The notes beneath the pieces are model-generated. The model was given only the letters and a program-made list of their open reading frames with translations, did not search any database and was not told the origin of the DNA. The translations under genes were made by a program, and so were the position numbers. From NCBI RefSeq assembly GCF_022842145.1, contig NZ_JALHQD010000009.1, positions 116,487-180,486 on the forward strand: DNA of 64,000 bases, written 5' to 3'. Of the stretch, positions 28,832 through 37,938 are shown in pieces (position 1 is the stretch's first letter; every line of letters begins with the position of its first letter). The DNA is from Tabrizicola sp. Lineage in GTDB: Bacteria > Pseudomonadota > Alphaproteobacteria > Rhodobacterales > Rhodobacteraceae.

Positions 28832-29224
28832 TCAGGCCGGGTAGGCCGGGCGCCCAAGAGCCCAGGCGATGACCAGCCAAAAGGCCGCGCGGAACGGCAG
28901 GGCAAGGGCGGTCCTCAGTTCGACGGGCGCACCCGTCAGAGCGGTTACGGCGAAGCCCGCGAGCACCATCAGGGTGGCAACGCCGATGGCGAGGGCGATG
29001 GGCCGGGCGGCCGGGTGGTTGCGCCAAAGTGCGACGGCTCCGGCCAGGTAGGCGAATCCCGCAGCGGTGTTGAACATCACGACAGAGGGCACGGCATTGC
29101 CGGCCAAGTCCTGTGCCCCCCGCGGCCCGAACAGCACCATGCTGCCGCTGAAAATCGTTATGGCGCCGAAAACCGCGGCGACAAGGGCAGCGGGGCGGGT
29201 CCAGCGGGGGGTTGGGTCGGTCAT
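28832..29224 (-). CDS. Small integral membrane protein, unknown function
   Basis: 130-aa protein with about four transmembrane helices (about 12-32, 46-63, 72-90 and 100-122). It starts at ATG 29,224 and ends one short gap from the hypothetical after yqeY. It has no charged catalytic motifs and resembles the small membrane proteins common near metabolic genes, without a family I can name. The upstream DUF2244 gene on the same strand is 73 bases away, so the two may share a transcript. Confidence 0.6.
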   Translation of the reverse strand: MTDPTPRWTRPAALVAAVFGAITIFSGSMVLFGPRGAQDLAGNAVPSVVMFNTAAGFAYLAGAVALWRNHPAARPIALAIGVATLMVLAGFAVTALTGAPVELRTALALPFRAAFWLVIAWALGRPAYPA

Positions 29225-29297
29225 GGCAGGGCTCCGGCCAGGGGCGATACGGTAATTCTGCGCCCCGGCCCGTCCAGCGGCCTTGATCGGGATCAAG

Positions 29298-29783
29298 TCA
29301 GCGCACCTCGCGCAGGCGGGACTGGAGTTCGCCGCGCAGCGCAACGCGTTCGTCCTCGGACAGGAAGGCGCCCAGTTCGACCTCGCGGCCATCGGCTTTC
29401 AGCGTCAGGTAGTTCGGCACCGGGCCGCCGGTTTCGTGCAGGGTGATCCGCAGCCAGTAGGGGTTTGCCTCCCAGTCCTGGCGGCGGCCGCGTGGCCCGT
29501 GCCGGACCAGCGAAATGCGGTCGCGGGACAGGCGCAGATCCTCGACGATGTCGCGGTCGCGGCCGTTCTTGCGGAGCGCGAACCAGATCGCCCAGATCGT
29601 GCCGAGCAGGAACGGGAGCAGCGCCCAGAGGACCGGGGTGCCAAGGATGCCGACCAGCGGCACCGCGATGAGGGTCGCTGTCGCGCCGACGAACCAGACG
29701 AAGCCGCGCTGGTTCAGCGAGCGGTGCGGCCAGAGGTGCAAGCGGTCCTCGCCGCCGTCGGGGGGAAGCCATTGATAGGGCAT
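29298..29783 (-). CDS. DUF2244 membrane protein
   Basis: 161-aa protein with the DUF2244 pattern: an N-terminal RSLNQRGFVWFVGATA segment, two adjacent transmembrane helices (about 28-66), then a soluble region containing RHGPRGRRQDWEANPYWLRI (about 94-112), characteristic of the family. Function unknown; members occur in alpha- and betaproteobacteria, often near cytochrome-oxidase or nucleotide genes. Here ctaD lies less than 2 kb downstream. Start ATG 29,783. Confidence 0.78.
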   Translation of the reverse strand: MPYQWLPPDGGEDRLHLWPHRSLNQRGFVWFVGATATLIAVPLVGILGTPVLWALLPFLLGTIWAIWFALRKNGRDRDIVEDLRLSRDRISLVRHGPRGRRQDWEANPYWLRITLHETGGPVPNYLTLKADGREVELGAFLSEDERVALRGELQSRLREVR

Positions 29784-29905
29784 GGGTTGGTTCTAAGTTC
29801 TTCGCACCGAAAGGGAAGGGGGCCAAGTGCGGCACCTTGTCATGAGAGGGCAGACTTGCGATCCTTGGGGCGGGGTCCAAGCGTCTTGGGGGGCGGAGGG
29901 AAGAC

Positions 29906-30595
29906 ATGGCAGCGCGTGGTCGGGTGATGGCGCTGGGGCCGGCACATCTGGCAAAGGTCGCGCGAGAGGTGGTACGGCAGGACCGGGGGTCACGCTTCAC
30001 CCCTATGCGCGATGAGGATTTCGCCGCAGTGGCGCAACGCCTGGTTGGCGAACTGGATGGTGGGGCGTTCTGGGTCTTTGCCTATGGGTCGCTGATCTGG
30101 AATCCGGACTTCGAACATGTCGAAGCCCGGCGCGGGGTGGTGCATGGCTGGCGGCGCTCCTTCTGCCTGCACATGACCAACTGGCGGGCCACCCTGGAGC
30201 AGCCGGGCCTGATGCTGGCGCTGGAGCGGGGCGGCGCCTGTGTGGGCGTGGCCTACAGGATGCCCGAGGATGACCCCCAAGGCCGGATGCTGCGGCTTTT
30301 GCGGCGCGAGATTGCCCACCACGAGGATCTTCCCTGGCTGCGCTGGGTGACGGTACGGGGCGCGGAGGATCCGGTCCGTGCGCTGGCTTTCTATTGCGCG
30401 CCACAACACGATCCTGATGTGGTGCGGCTTTCGTCCGGCGACCAGGCCGCGCGGCTGGCGCGTGCGGTGGGTTTCAAGGGCAGCTGCGCGGAATACTTGC
30501 ACAACACGGTCAGCCATCTGGAGTCCCTGGGCATCCGCGACCGTTACCTCTGGGACCTGCAGGCCCGGGTCGCGGCCGAGATCGACCGGCTTTAA
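29906..30595 (+). CDS. chaC: Gamma-glutamylcyclotransferase, ChaC type
   Basis: 229-aa ChaC family enzyme; the ChaC group cleaves glutathione to 5-oxoproline and Cys-Gly. The substrate loop FAYGSLIWNP (about 58-67) and GWRRSFCLHMTN (about 79-90) are conserved, and the Glu of the LRREIAHH segment is a candidate catalytic acid. The C-terminal GSCAEYLHNTVSHL block is typical. ATG 29,906 has GGAGGGA upstream. It overlaps the convergent alpha/beta-hydrolase by four bases. Confidence 0.88.
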   Translation: MAARGRVMALGPAHLAKVAREVVRQDRGSRFTPMRDEDFAAVAQRLVGELDGGAFWVFAYGSLIWNPDFEHVEARRGVVHGWRRSFCLHMTNWRATLEQPGLMLALERGGACVGVAYRMPEDDPQGRMLRLLRREIAHHEDLPWLRWVTVRGAEDPVRALAFYCAPQHDPDVVRLSSGDQAARLARAVGFKGSCAEYLHNTVSHLESLGIRDRYLWDLQARVAAEIDRL

Positions 30596-31539
30596 CCGCC
30601 GATCCGGCCCAGGAAGTCCTGGAACGCGGCGCGGTAGGCGGCCGGGTCCTCGGCATAGGAGCCGAGGTGGTCGGCTCCGGTCCAGAGGGTGACGGTGGGG
30701 GCGCTTCGGGTGTCGGCCAAAGCCTGCGAGGGACCATGCGGGACGATGCGGTCGGCGTTGCCGTGGGTCAGGAACAGCGGGCCGGGGAAGGTCTGGAAGC
30801 TTGCGGCGACCTCGGCCTCGGCAATGGGCAGGGAGGTCTTGTAGGGCAGGATTTGCCGGGCCGTTGCGGCGATCACGCCCGGAAGGGGCTTTCCGCCCTG
30901 GCCGGCCAAGTGGTCGATCACCGCGCCAAAGCTGACGGCGGGGCTGTCCAGCGCCACGGCCTGCACCCGGGGCGCCAGCGGGCTTTGCGCCAGGAACTGG
31001 CCGAGGATCGCGCCACCCATCGATTCGGCGACGACCAGGACCCGGTCTGCCTCGGTGGGCGCCATCCGGGAGACGGCGGTTTCGAGATCAGGCCATTCGG
31101 TCAGGCCGAAACCGTAGGTGCCCTCGGGCGCGGCGGGGGCATCGGGATCGTTGCGGTATGAGATGAGGAGGACGGACCATCCGGCCTCGTGCAGGATCGA
31201 GAGGGCGCGGTAGCCGTCCTCGCGCGCGCCGGCGATGCCGTGGACATAGATCGCGCGCCCGGCTTCCGGACCGGCGGCGGGGACGAGCCACGCCTCGGTC
31301 GGGCCGAGCGGCATGTCCAGGGTGACGGTCTGGAAGGGAAGGGCCAAGGCTGTCGTCGGGTCGCCGCGGTAGCCAAGCGCCATCGGATCGGTCGGCGGCT
31401 CGGCGGTGGCGAGCGCGGTGGAGATCGCGCCGACCTTGAGCAGTCCCACGGCGGCGTGGGCCAGAAAGTAGCCGGTGATGCCGATGTAGCCTACGAGCGC
31501 GACGATGATCAGCACCGCAAGGAAGAAGACGACACGCAT
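30592..31539 (-). CDS. Membrane-anchored alpha/beta hydrolase
   Basis: 315-aa protein with one N-terminal transmembrane helix (about 4-28) and a periplasmic alpha/beta-hydrolase fold. The nucleophile elbow is AESMGG (about 166-171), the acid is in GNADRIVP and the catalytic His in GADHLGSY near the C-terminus. The oxyanion region is YVHGIAGAREDGY. The substrate is not evident; serine peptidase/thioesterase-like BEM46-type members are possible relatives. It lies downstream of ctaD on the same strand but is separated by a terminator. Confidence 0.8.
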   Translation of the reverse strand: MRVVFFLAVLIIVALVGYIGITGYFLAHAAVGLLKVGAISTALATAEPPTDPMALGYRGDPTTALALPFQTVTLDMPLGPTEAWLVPAAGPEAGRAIYVHGIAGAREDGYRALSILHEAGWSVLLISYRNDPDAPAAPEGTYGFGLTEWPDLETAVSRMAPTEADRVLVVAESMGGAILGQFLAQSPLAPRVQAVALDSPAVSFGAVIDHLAGQGGKPLPGVIAATARQILPYKTSLPIAEAEVAASFQTFPGPLFLTHGNADRIVPHGPSQALADTRSAPTVTLWTGADHLGSYAEDPAAYRAAFQDFLGRIGG

Positions 31540-31562
31540 CGGAACGGCCTTTCAGAAAAGGA

Positions 31563-31597
31563 AAAGGCCCCGGGCGCTGCTGCAGCCCGGGGCCTTT
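31563..31597 (-). terminator. Rho-independent terminator of ctaD
   Basis: Perfect 13-bp stem AAAGGCCCCGGGC/GCCCGGGGCCTTT with a nine-base loop, about 15 bases after the ctaD stop. On the minus strand the stem is followed by TTTCCTTTTC. Strong stem plus T-rich tail gives a good intrinsic terminator. Confidence 0.88.
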
Positions 31598-31613
31598 GGG
31601 TCATATCATGCGC

Positions 31614-33296
31614 TTAGTGCGCGTGGCTCTTGTCCCAGTCGGACTGCTTCGGCAGCTGCTCGAACGTATGCTCGGGCGGCGGCGAGGGCAGGGTCCATTC
31701 CAGGGTGTCGGCGTATTCGTTCCAGTAGTTGTTCTCGGTCACGCGACGGCCCCAGAGCAGTGTGTAGAACACGATGCCGATGAAGAACACGAAGGAGGCG
31801 AAGGACAGGAACGCGCCGATCGAGGAGAACCAGTTCCAGTAGGCGAAGGCCTCCGGATAGTCGATGTAACGGCGCGGCATGCCCTGGCGACCCAGGAAGT
31901 GCTGCGGGAAGAAGGTGAGGTTCGAGCCGATGAACATCATCCAGAAGTGCAGCTTGCCCGCCCATTCCGGGTACTGCCGGCCCGACATCTTGCCGATCCA
32001 GAAGTAGACCCCGGCGAAGATCCCGAACACTGCACCAAGGCTCATCACGTAGTGGAAGTGCGCCACGACGTAGTAGGTGTCGTGGTAAGCGCGGTCCACC
32101 GGAGCCTGGCTGAGGACGATCCCGGTCACGCCGCCGACGGTGAAGAGGAAGAGGAAGCCGAAGGCCCAGAGCATCGGGGTCTTGAACTCCACCGAACCGC
32201 CCCAGATCGTCGCGATCCAGGAGAAGATCTTCACGCCCGTCGGCACCGCGATGACCATCGTCGCCAGCATGAAGTAGCTTTGCTGGGTCAGGGACATCCC
32301 GGCAGTGTACATGTGGTGCGCCCAGACGACGAAGCCGAGGACACCGATTGCCACCATCGCGTAGACCATCGGCAGGTAGCCGAAGATCGGCTTACGGCTG
32401 AAGGTCGAGATGACCTGGGAGATGATCCCGAAGGCCGGGATGATGATGATGTAGACTTCCGGGTGGCCGAAGAACCACAGGATGTGCTGGTAGAGGACCG
32501 GGTCGCCGCCGCCCGAAGGCGAGAAGAAGGTGGTCCCGAAGTTGCGGTCCGTGAGCAGCATGGTGATGGCACCCGCAAGGACCGGCAGCGCGAGCAGGAT
32601 CAGCCAGGCGGTCACGAAGATCGACCAGCCGAACAGCGGCACCTTGTGCATGGTCATGCCGGGGGCGCGCATGTTGAGGAAGGTCGTGATCATGTTGATC
32701 GCGCCCAGGATCGAGGAGGCACCCGACAGGTGGACCGCGAAGATCGCGAGGTCCATCGCGTAGCCGCCTTCGGCCGTGGTCGACAGGGGCGGGTACAGGA
32801 CCCAGCCGCCGCCAAAGCCGGTGCCCAGATCGCCACCGCCGCCCGGTGCCAGCATCGAAGCCACACCCAGCGAGGTTCCGGCGACATAAAGCCAGAATGA
32901 CAGGTTGTTCATGCGCGGGAAGGCCATGTCCGGCGCGCCGATCTGCAGCGGCATGAAGTAGTTGCCGAAGCCGCCGAACAGCGCCGGGATGACGACGAAG
33001 AACATCATCAGGACGCCGTGATAGGTGATCAGCACGTTCCACAGGTGCCCGTTCGGCGTACAGGTCGCCGCGGCGTCCGCGATGAAGCGCGCGCCTTCCT
33101 GGCACATGTACTGCACGCCCGGATGCATCAGCTCCAGCCGCATGTAGACGGTGAAGAGGACCGCGATCAGGCCGACGAAACCGCCGACGAACAGATAGAG
33201 GATCCCGATGTCCTTGTGGTTGGTCGACATGAACCAGCGGGTGAAGAACCCGGGTCGATGATGTTCGTCATGGCCGTGGATGGCTGCGTCCGCCAT
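31614..33296 (-). CDS. ctaD: Cytochrome c oxidase subunit I (aa3 type)
   Basis: Catalytic subunit of the aa3-type terminal oxidase in the inner membrane; reduces O2 to water and pumps protons. 560 aa, 12 TM helices. The heme a ligand is H93 in TYHGVLM; the CuB ligand and cross-linked Tyr lie in WFFGHPEVY (H278, Y282), and the second CuB His pair is HH 327-328; the AHFHYVMS block holds the heme a3/a ligands. The N-terminus matches the alphaproteobacterial type. It is a lone gene here; other cox genes are not adjacent, as is common in Rhodobacter. A terminator follows. Confidence 0.97.
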   Translation of the reverse strand: MADAAIHGHDEHHRPGFFTRWFMSTNHKDIGILYLFVGGFVGLIAVLFTVYMRLELMHPGVQYMCQEGARFIADAAATCTPNGHLWNVLITYHGVLMMFFVVIPALFGGFGNYFMPLQIGAPDMAFPRMNNLSFWLYVAGTSLGVASMLAPGGGGDLGTGFGGGWVLYPPLSTTAEGGYAMDLAIFAVHLSGASSILGAINMITTFLNMRAPGMTMHKVPLFGWSIFVTAWLILLALPVLAGAITMLLTDRNFGTTFFSPSGGGDPVLYQHILWFFGHPEVYIIIIPAFGIISQVISTFSRKPIFGYLPMVYAMVAIGVLGFVVWAHHMYTAGMSLTQQSYFMLATMVIAVPTGVKIFSWIATIWGGSVEFKTPMLWAFGFLFLFTVGGVTGIVLSQAPVDRAYHDTYYVVAHFHYVMSLGAVFGIFAGVYFWIGKMSGRQYPEWAGKLHFWMMFIGSNLTFFPQHFLGRQGMPRRYIDYPEAFAYWNWFSSIGAFLSFASFVFFIGIVFYTLLWGRRVTENNYWNEYADTLEWTLPSPPPEHTFEQLPKQSDWDKSHAH

Positions 33297-33940
33297 AGGC
33301 GTCCTCCGCTTTGGTCGTTCTTACATATCCGTTCACGAGCCCGTAAGCCCGCCCGGTTCCCTTGTGTTCTCGTCTTTAGCCGCAGGATGCCCCGCTCGCA
33401 ATGTATGACTTTGCCGCAGGGGGCAGAAAAGTCAGTGGAAAGTGGCAGGCTTTGAGGCGGGCCGGGGCCGCTTCGGCTTTCGCGTGCACGGGAAGGGCGA
33501 GTCTCCGGGGGCAGGGGCCTTTTGGGCCTGATGAGCAGGGCTTCCGGGGCGGGCAGCAGTGTCTGATCTTGTCTATTAAAATCTGACGTGCGTGGGCACT
33601 TCCGGCCGACGTGGTGTGGGATGGATCATCGGCCACTATCGAATGGAGTTCATGGTTTAGAGAGCGGGTGGTCCGGCAAACATCCAGCGCCGGCCCATCG
33701 GGCGGCTTTGGGTCGTGGGCGTCATGGAGGTCATGTTCCAGCCTTGCCGCTCGGACCAATACTCGCTCCATTCCGCTGGGAGGCTCGGCCGAAGCATACT
33801 GGTTCTTCGAGGGAGGCACCCTGCGAGGTTGCCCCGGGGCGCAGCGGGGACTTGTCTGACCGCACGTCCGACATGCGGAGGGCGGACCCGAAGGACCGCC
33901 CTTTTCAGTCCACGTCGTCCGGTGCCGGACGGTGGGTGAC
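33297..33940. other. 644-base gene-free stretch between ctaD and cytochrome c genes
   Basis: No open frame here is convincing on either strand. The part nearest ctaD (33,297-33,420) should hold its promoter. A hairpin at 33,880-33,901 lies 40 bases after the cytochrome c stop. A short minus-strand frame of 46 codons (33,657-33,797) has no ribosome-binding site. A small RNA in 33,560-33,900 is possible but not supported. Confidence 0.4.
33880..33904. terminator. Hairpin downstream of cytochrome c gene
   Basis: Six-plus-two base-pair stem (GGGCGG/CCGCCC, one mismatch, then CC/GG). Read on the minus strand, it carries a C(UUCG)G tetraloop. On the plus strand it is followed by TTTT. It can act as the cytochrome c terminator or as a terminator for a plus-strand transcript. 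Confidence 0.55.
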
Positions 33941-34351
33941 CTACTGTGCGACCGACGCCAGGTAGGCCGCCACATCCTCGCCGCCTGCAGCAAGCTTGAA
34001 GGACATCTTCGACTTGGCCGCATCGTCGCCAAGCGCGGTTTTCAGGTAGTCGGCGGGGTTCGCGACATAGGCCGCAAGACTGGCCTCGTCCCAGACGGCG
34101 CCCGTCGCGCCCAGGGCGGCGAGCGAGTCGCCGTAGGAGAAGTCCGGGTCGGATGCCACGCCCTTGCCGACGATGCCGTAAAGGTTCGGTCCGGTGCGCC
34201 CGCCCTTCTGGATCTCGGTCCCGTCGGGGGCGATGACCGAATGGCAGGCTTTGCACTTCTTGAACGTGTCCTCACCGGCGGCCGGGTCACCTGCGAAGGC
34301 AGGGGCCGAAAGCGCGGCGACGGTCAGGCCAAGAAGGATGAACTTCGTCAT
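33941..34351 (-). CDS. Periplasmic class I cytochrome c (c2-like)
   Basis: 136-aa exported c-type cytochrome. Signal peptide MTKFILLGLTVAALSAPAFA (1-20), heme site CKACH (33-37), and the axial Met in KSKMSFKL (M116) near the C-terminus. The size and the internal GRTGPNLYGIVGKGV segment match cytochrome c2/c550-type electron carriers, which donate electrons to the aa3 oxidase; the nearby ctaD fits. Start ATG 34,351. It could equally be a photosynthetic c2, but no photosynthesis genes are in the window. Confidence 0.85.
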   Translation of the reverse strand: MTKFILLGLTVAALSAPAFAGDPAAGEDTFKKCKACHSVIAPDGTEIQKGGRTGPNLYGIVGKGVASDPDFSYGDSLAALGATGAVWDEASLAAYVANPADYLKTALGDDAAKSKMSFKLAAGGEDVAAYLASVAQ

Positions 34352-34451
34352 GGTGTCCTCATGTGTGTCGGAGCGCCGGGGCGTCTCCATGAGCGGAACA
34401 TGGGGTCGGCTGCGGCTGATATGCAATAGCATCCTGGTGCTATGCGACATC

Positions 34452-35111
34452 TTACGCGGCGCAACTGACCTGGAAGCGGCGCGGAAAGGTGGCAAGGAGG
34501 GCGGCGTCGAGGTCGGCCATAGTTACCGGCAGGCCGAGGTCGACCAGGCTGGTGACGCCGTGGTCGCGGATGCCGCAGGGGATGATTCCATCGAAATGGC
34601 TCAGGTCAGGTTCGACGTTGATCGAGATGCCGTGGAAGCTGACCCAGCGGCGCAGCTTGATGCCGATGGCGGCGATCTTGTCCTCGGCGGGCTGGCCGTC
34701 CGGGCCAAGGTGGTCGGGGCGGGTGACCCAGACGCCGACGCGACCGGGGCGAATCTCGCCAGTGACGTTGAATTCGGCCAGGGTGTCGATGACCCAACGT
34801 TCCAGCTCGCGGACGAAGCAGCGCACGTCGCCGCCCCGCGCCTTGACGTCGAGCATTGCGTAGATCACGCGCTGTCCGGGGCCGTGGTAGGTGTACTGGC
34901 CGCCACGGCCGACCGGAAAGACCGGGAATCGATCGGGATCGACAAGGTCGGTGGGCTTGGCCGAGGTCCCGGCCGTGTAAAGCGGCGGGTGTTCCAGAAG
35001 CCAGATGGCTTCCCCGGTGGTTCCGGCGTTCATGGCGGCGACATGTGCCTCCATCGCGGCCAGCGTCTCGGGGTAGGGGGCCAGTCCCGGGATATGCGTC
35101 CAGTCCACCAT
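34452..35111 (-). CDS. lipB: Octanoyl-[ACP]--protein octanoyltransferase
   Basis: Transfers octanoate from acyl carrier protein to lipoyl domains, the first step of protein lipoylation. 219 aa. The motif [13 protein letters not shown] (69-80) is diagnostic, with catalytic Lys in [11 protein letters not shown] (K145) and catalytic Cys in IIPCGI (C179). ATG 35,111 is taken from the family start [10 protein letters not shown]. It is on the same strand as the cytochrome c gene with a 100-base gap containing a small inverted repeat. A tRNA-Leu gene lies divergently upstream. Confidence 0.95.
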   Translation of the reverse strand: MVDWTHIPGLAPYPETLAAMEAHVAAMNAGTTGEAIWLLEHPPLYTAGTSAKPTDLVDPDRFPVFPVGRGGQYTYHGPGQRVIYAMLDVKARGGDVRCFVRELERWVIDTLAEFNVTGEIRPGRVGVWVTRPDHLGPDGQPAEDKIAAIGIKLRRWVSFHGISINVEPDLSHFDGIIPCGIRDHGVTSLVDLGLPVTMADLDAALLATFPRRFQVSCAA

Positions 35112-35256
35112 GATGCGCCTTGCAGGATGCCTTTGGGTTCGCCGCTTTATACTCCGTCGGATTGCCGGGCGCGAGGGCAGGCGAAAGAGGCGAAAATGCC
35201 CCTTCCCTTCCAGCGCGACTGTCGCTAGATAGCGGGCGTCCAAGACTTGACCCCGT

Positions 35257-35343
35257 GCGGATGTGGCGGAATTGGTAGACGCGCAGCGTTGAGGTCGCTG
35301 TTCCTTAACCGGAGTGAAAGTTCGAGTCTTTTCATCCGCACCA
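35257..35343 (+). tRNA. tRNA-Leu (anticodon GAG)
   Basis: 87-base gene with encoded CCA. The acceptor stem GCGGATG pairs with CATCCGC. The anticodon stem CAGCG/CGCTG encloses the loop TTGAGGT with anticodon GAG at 35,291-35,293. A long variable arm is present, as expected for leucine tRNA, and the T arm has GTTCGAGTC. Reads CUC/CUU codons. Confidence 0.95.
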
Positions 35344-35363
35344 GGGTCGGTCGGGACAAGCCA

Positions 35364-35392
35364 AAGGGCGCGGGGGAAACCTTCGCGCCCTT
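35364..35392 (+). terminator. Terminator after tRNA-Leu
   Basis: Stem AAGGGCGCG/CGCGCCCTT (9 bp) with an 11-base loop, 20 bases after the tRNA 3' end. The tail (CGCC ATTT) is only partly T-rich. Confidence 0.7.
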
Positions 35393-35632
35393 CGCCATTT
35401 CCACGCCGCGGCATGACGGAATGCCTCCTTTTCTTGCGCAGATCGCAGGCAGATAGACCGTGGGACGGACTGAATCTGACCGTTTTTCCCGCAGCGGCGC
35501 AAAGCGGACCAAAGGCGTCGCATAAGTGCTCTTGGGGGTCGAAAAAGTGCGTTGCATTGGGGGGGAGCTTTCGCTTTAGTCGAATCAAGCAGAAGAGACG
35601 CCCCAGGCGTCCAGCACATCAGGGAGACACGG
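35393..35632. promoter_or_regulatory. Upstream region of the polyamine-type transporter operon
   Basis: 240 non-coding bases before the ATPase start. It holds a purine-rich AGGGAGA Shine-Dalgarno (35,621-35,627) and an A/T-rich stretch near 35,500-35,560. No motif was recognised; presumed promoter of the four-gene transporter. Confidence 0.35.
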
Positions 35633-36733
35633 GTGACGCTTGAGCCCCGCAACGACGCCTTCGTCGCTTTTGAGCATGTCCAGAAGAGCTATGACGGCAT
35701 CTCTCTGGTCGTGAAGGACTTGAATCTGTCCATCGCCAAGGGTGAGTTCCTGACGATGCTTGGACCGTCGGGATCGGGCAAGACCACTTGCCTGATGATG
35801 CTGGCCGGGTTCGAGACCGCCACGAACGGCGAGATCAAGCTGGACGGCCGACCGATCAACCAGGTGCCGCCGCACAAGCGCGGTATCGGCATGGTGTTCC
35901 AGAACTACGCGCTGTTCCCGCATATGACGGTGGGGGAGAACCTGTCCTTCCCGCTGGAAGTCCGCGGCATGGGCAAGGACGAGCGCGAGACGAAAATCAA
36001 GCGCGCGCTGGACATGGTCCAGATGGGCGCCTTCGCCAACCGGCGGCCGGCGCAGCTTTCGGGCGGTCAGCAGCAGCGGATCGCCCTGGCCCGGGCGCTG
36101 GTCTTCGACCCCAAGCTTGTCCTGATGGACGAACCGCTGGGCGCGCTGGACAAGCAGTTGCGCGAACACATGCAGTTCGAGATCAAGCACCTGCATGAAT
36201 CGCTGGGCATCACCGTGGTCTATGTCACCCACGACCAGGGTGAGGCGCTGACCATGTCGGACCGCGTCGCCGTGTTCAACGACGGCAAGATCCAGCAGCT
36301 GGCCCCGCCCGCCGATCTTTACGAACGGCCCGACAACAGCTTCGTTGCCCAGTTCATCGGCGAGAACAACAAGCTTCTCGGCACCATCGAGGAGCTTGCC
36401 GGCGACAAGGCTCTGGTGCGGCTGGCCACGGGCGAGCTGATCGACGCCACCGCGGTGAACATCAAGGAAAAAGGCCAGAAGACCCTGGTCTCGATCCGTC
36501 CCGAGCGGGTGGAGTTCAAACCCGAGATGATGCCGCCCGGCGCCCATACCATCGAGGCCGAGGTCGTCGAGATCATCTACATGGGCGACATCCTGCGCGC
36601 GGTTCTGAAGGTCGCGGGCTCGGATGAGTTCGTGATGAAGATGCGCAACACGCTGGGGCAGACCAAGCTGTCCCCCGGCCAGAAGATCAAGGTGGGCTGG
36701 CATCCCCAGGATGCCCGCGCGCTCGACCCCTGA
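35633..36733 (+). CDS. ABC transporter ATP-binding protein, spermidine/putrescine type (PotA/PotG-like)
   Basis: 366-aa ATPase of an importer. Walker A GPSGSGKTT (44-52), signature LSGGQQQR (about 142-149), Walker B LVLMDEP and the D-loop GALD follow, then a TOBE domain in the C-terminal third (VSIRPERVEF, IYMGD). This subgroup energises uptake of spermidine or putrescine and of related small organic cations. GTG 35,633 is preceded by AGGGAGA; the frame is open upstream without support. It is followed by a binding protein and two permeases, forming a complete ABC importer. Confidence 0.9.
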   Translation: MTLEPRNDAFVAFEHVQKSYDGISLVVKDLNLSIAKGEFLTMLGPSGSGKTTCLMMLAGFETATNGEIKLDGRPINQVPPHKRGIGMVFQNYALFPHMTVGENLSFPLEVRGMGKDERETKIKRALDMVQMGAFANRRPAQLSGGQQQRIALARALVFDPKLVLMDEPLGALDKQLREHMQFEIKHLHESLGITVVYVTHDQGEALTMSDRVAVFNDGKIQQLAPPADLYERPDNSFVAQFIGENNKLLGTIEELAGDKALVRLATGELIDATAVNIKEKGQKTLVSIRPERVEFKPEMMPPGAHTIEAEVVEIIYMGDILRAVLKVAGSDEFVMKMRNTLGQTKLSPGQKIKVGWHPQDARALDP

Positions 36734-36810
36734 TGCTGCACCGCGGGCCCTCTGGGCACCGGAGACGCACAAGAGCAACGAAGTAAAGTCCAACCCAAGG
36801 GAGCTTGCGA

Positions 36811-37878
36811 ATGAAGAAGATTCTGATCCTTTCGACTGCAATGACGTCGTTCGGCTTTGCCGCCAACGCCGACATTACCGTCATGTCCTGGGGCGGTGCC
36901 TATGGCGAAGCCCAGACCGAGGCTTTCATCAAGCCGTTCATCGCCGCGACCGGCAAGAACGCGATCATGGTGGACAGCGACAACCCGGCCACTCCGGTCA
37001 AGGCGATGGTCGAATCGGGCAACGTCACCGTTGACGTCGCCTCGCTGGAATATGCCGATGCCATCCGCCTGTGCGACGAGGGCGTGCTGGAACCGATCGA
37101 CATCAACTCGCTGCCCGCCGGTGCAGATGGTACCCCGGCTGCGGAAGACTTCCTGCCGGGCGCCGTGACCGAATGCGGCGTGTCGACCGACATCTGGTCG
37201 AACGTGTTCGCCTATGACACGACCGTCTTCCCGGAAGGCCCGACCAAAGCCGCGGACTTCTTCGACCTGGAGAAGTTCCCCGGCAAGCGCGGCCTGAAGA
37301 AGGGAGCCAAGGCGGTTCTGGAACTCGCGCTTATGGGCGACGGCGTTCCGGCTTCTGAAGTCTACGCCGTGCTGAACACGCCCGAGGGTGTGGACCGTGC
37401 CTTCGCCAAGCTGGACACCATCAAGTCGGAAGTCGTCTGGTGGGAAGCCGGTTCGCAGGCTCCGCAGCTTCTGGCTGACGGCGAGGTCGTGATGACCACC
37501 GCCTACAACGGCCGGATCTTCGCCGCGGCGATGAACGAAGGCAAACCGTTCCAGATCGTCTGGGATGGCCAAATCTACGAGAATGAAATGTTCGTCGTGC
37601 CGAAGGGTGCTCCGAACATGGCTGACGCGATGGAGTTCATCAAGTTCGCCACCTCGACTGAAGGCCTGCGCAAGTCGGCCGAGCAGATCTCGTATGGCCC
37701 GGCGCGCAAGTCGTCGCTGGCCACCGACATCATCTTCAAGGACGGCAAGACGGTGATGGCGCCGCACTTGCCGACCGCTCCGGAGAACCTGACCAACGCG
37801 CTGGAAACCTCGGCAGACTTCTGGGTCGACCATGACGCAGAACTGAACGAGCGCTTCCAGGCCTGGCTGTCGCAGTAA
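36811..37878 (+). CDS. Extracellular solute-binding protein (PotD/PotF-like)
   Basis: 355-aa periplasmic binding protein. Signal peptide MKKILILSTAMTSFGFAANA, cleaved before DITV. The mature protein begins DITVMSWGGAYGEAQTEA, matching the PotD/PotF superfamily, and continues with the FFDLEKFPGKRGLKKG and VWWEAGSQAPQLLADGEV segments seen in family members. It captures polyamine-like ligands for the downstream permeases. The exact ligand cannot be inferred. A gap of 77 bases after the ATPase gene may contain processing or attenuation signals. Confidence 0.9.
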   Translation: MKKILILSTAMTSFGFAANADITVMSWGGAYGEAQTEAFIKPFIAATGKNAIMVDSDNPATPVKAMVESGNVTVDVASLEYADAIRLCDEGVLEPIDINSLPAGADGTPAAEDFLPGAVTECGVSTDIWSNVFAYDTTVFPEGPTKAADFFDLEKFPGKRGLKKGAKAVLELALMGDGVPASEVYAVLNTPEGVDRAFAKLDTIKSEVVWWEAGSQAPQLLADGEVVMTTAYNGRIFAAAMNEGKPFQIVWDGQIYENEMFVVPKGAPNMADAMEFIKFATSTEGLRKSAEQISYGPARKSSLATDIIFKDGKTVMAPHLPTAPENLTNALETSADFWVDHDAELNERFQAWLSQ

Positions 37879-37938
37879 ATCCTGATGTCGGGCGCGGGGG
37901 GCAACCCTCGCGCCCGAAACCTTTCCGACGAGGCAGAT

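Noticed and set aside
33657..33797. 46-codon minus-strand frame (MLRPSLPAEWSEYW...) in the ctaD gap
   Set aside because: No ribosome-binding site upstream and no homology; kept only as a remote possibility in the gap note.
35247..35456. Plus-strand open frame across the tRNA-Leu gene
   Set aside because: Overlaps a fully supported tRNA and its terminator; coding is not credible.
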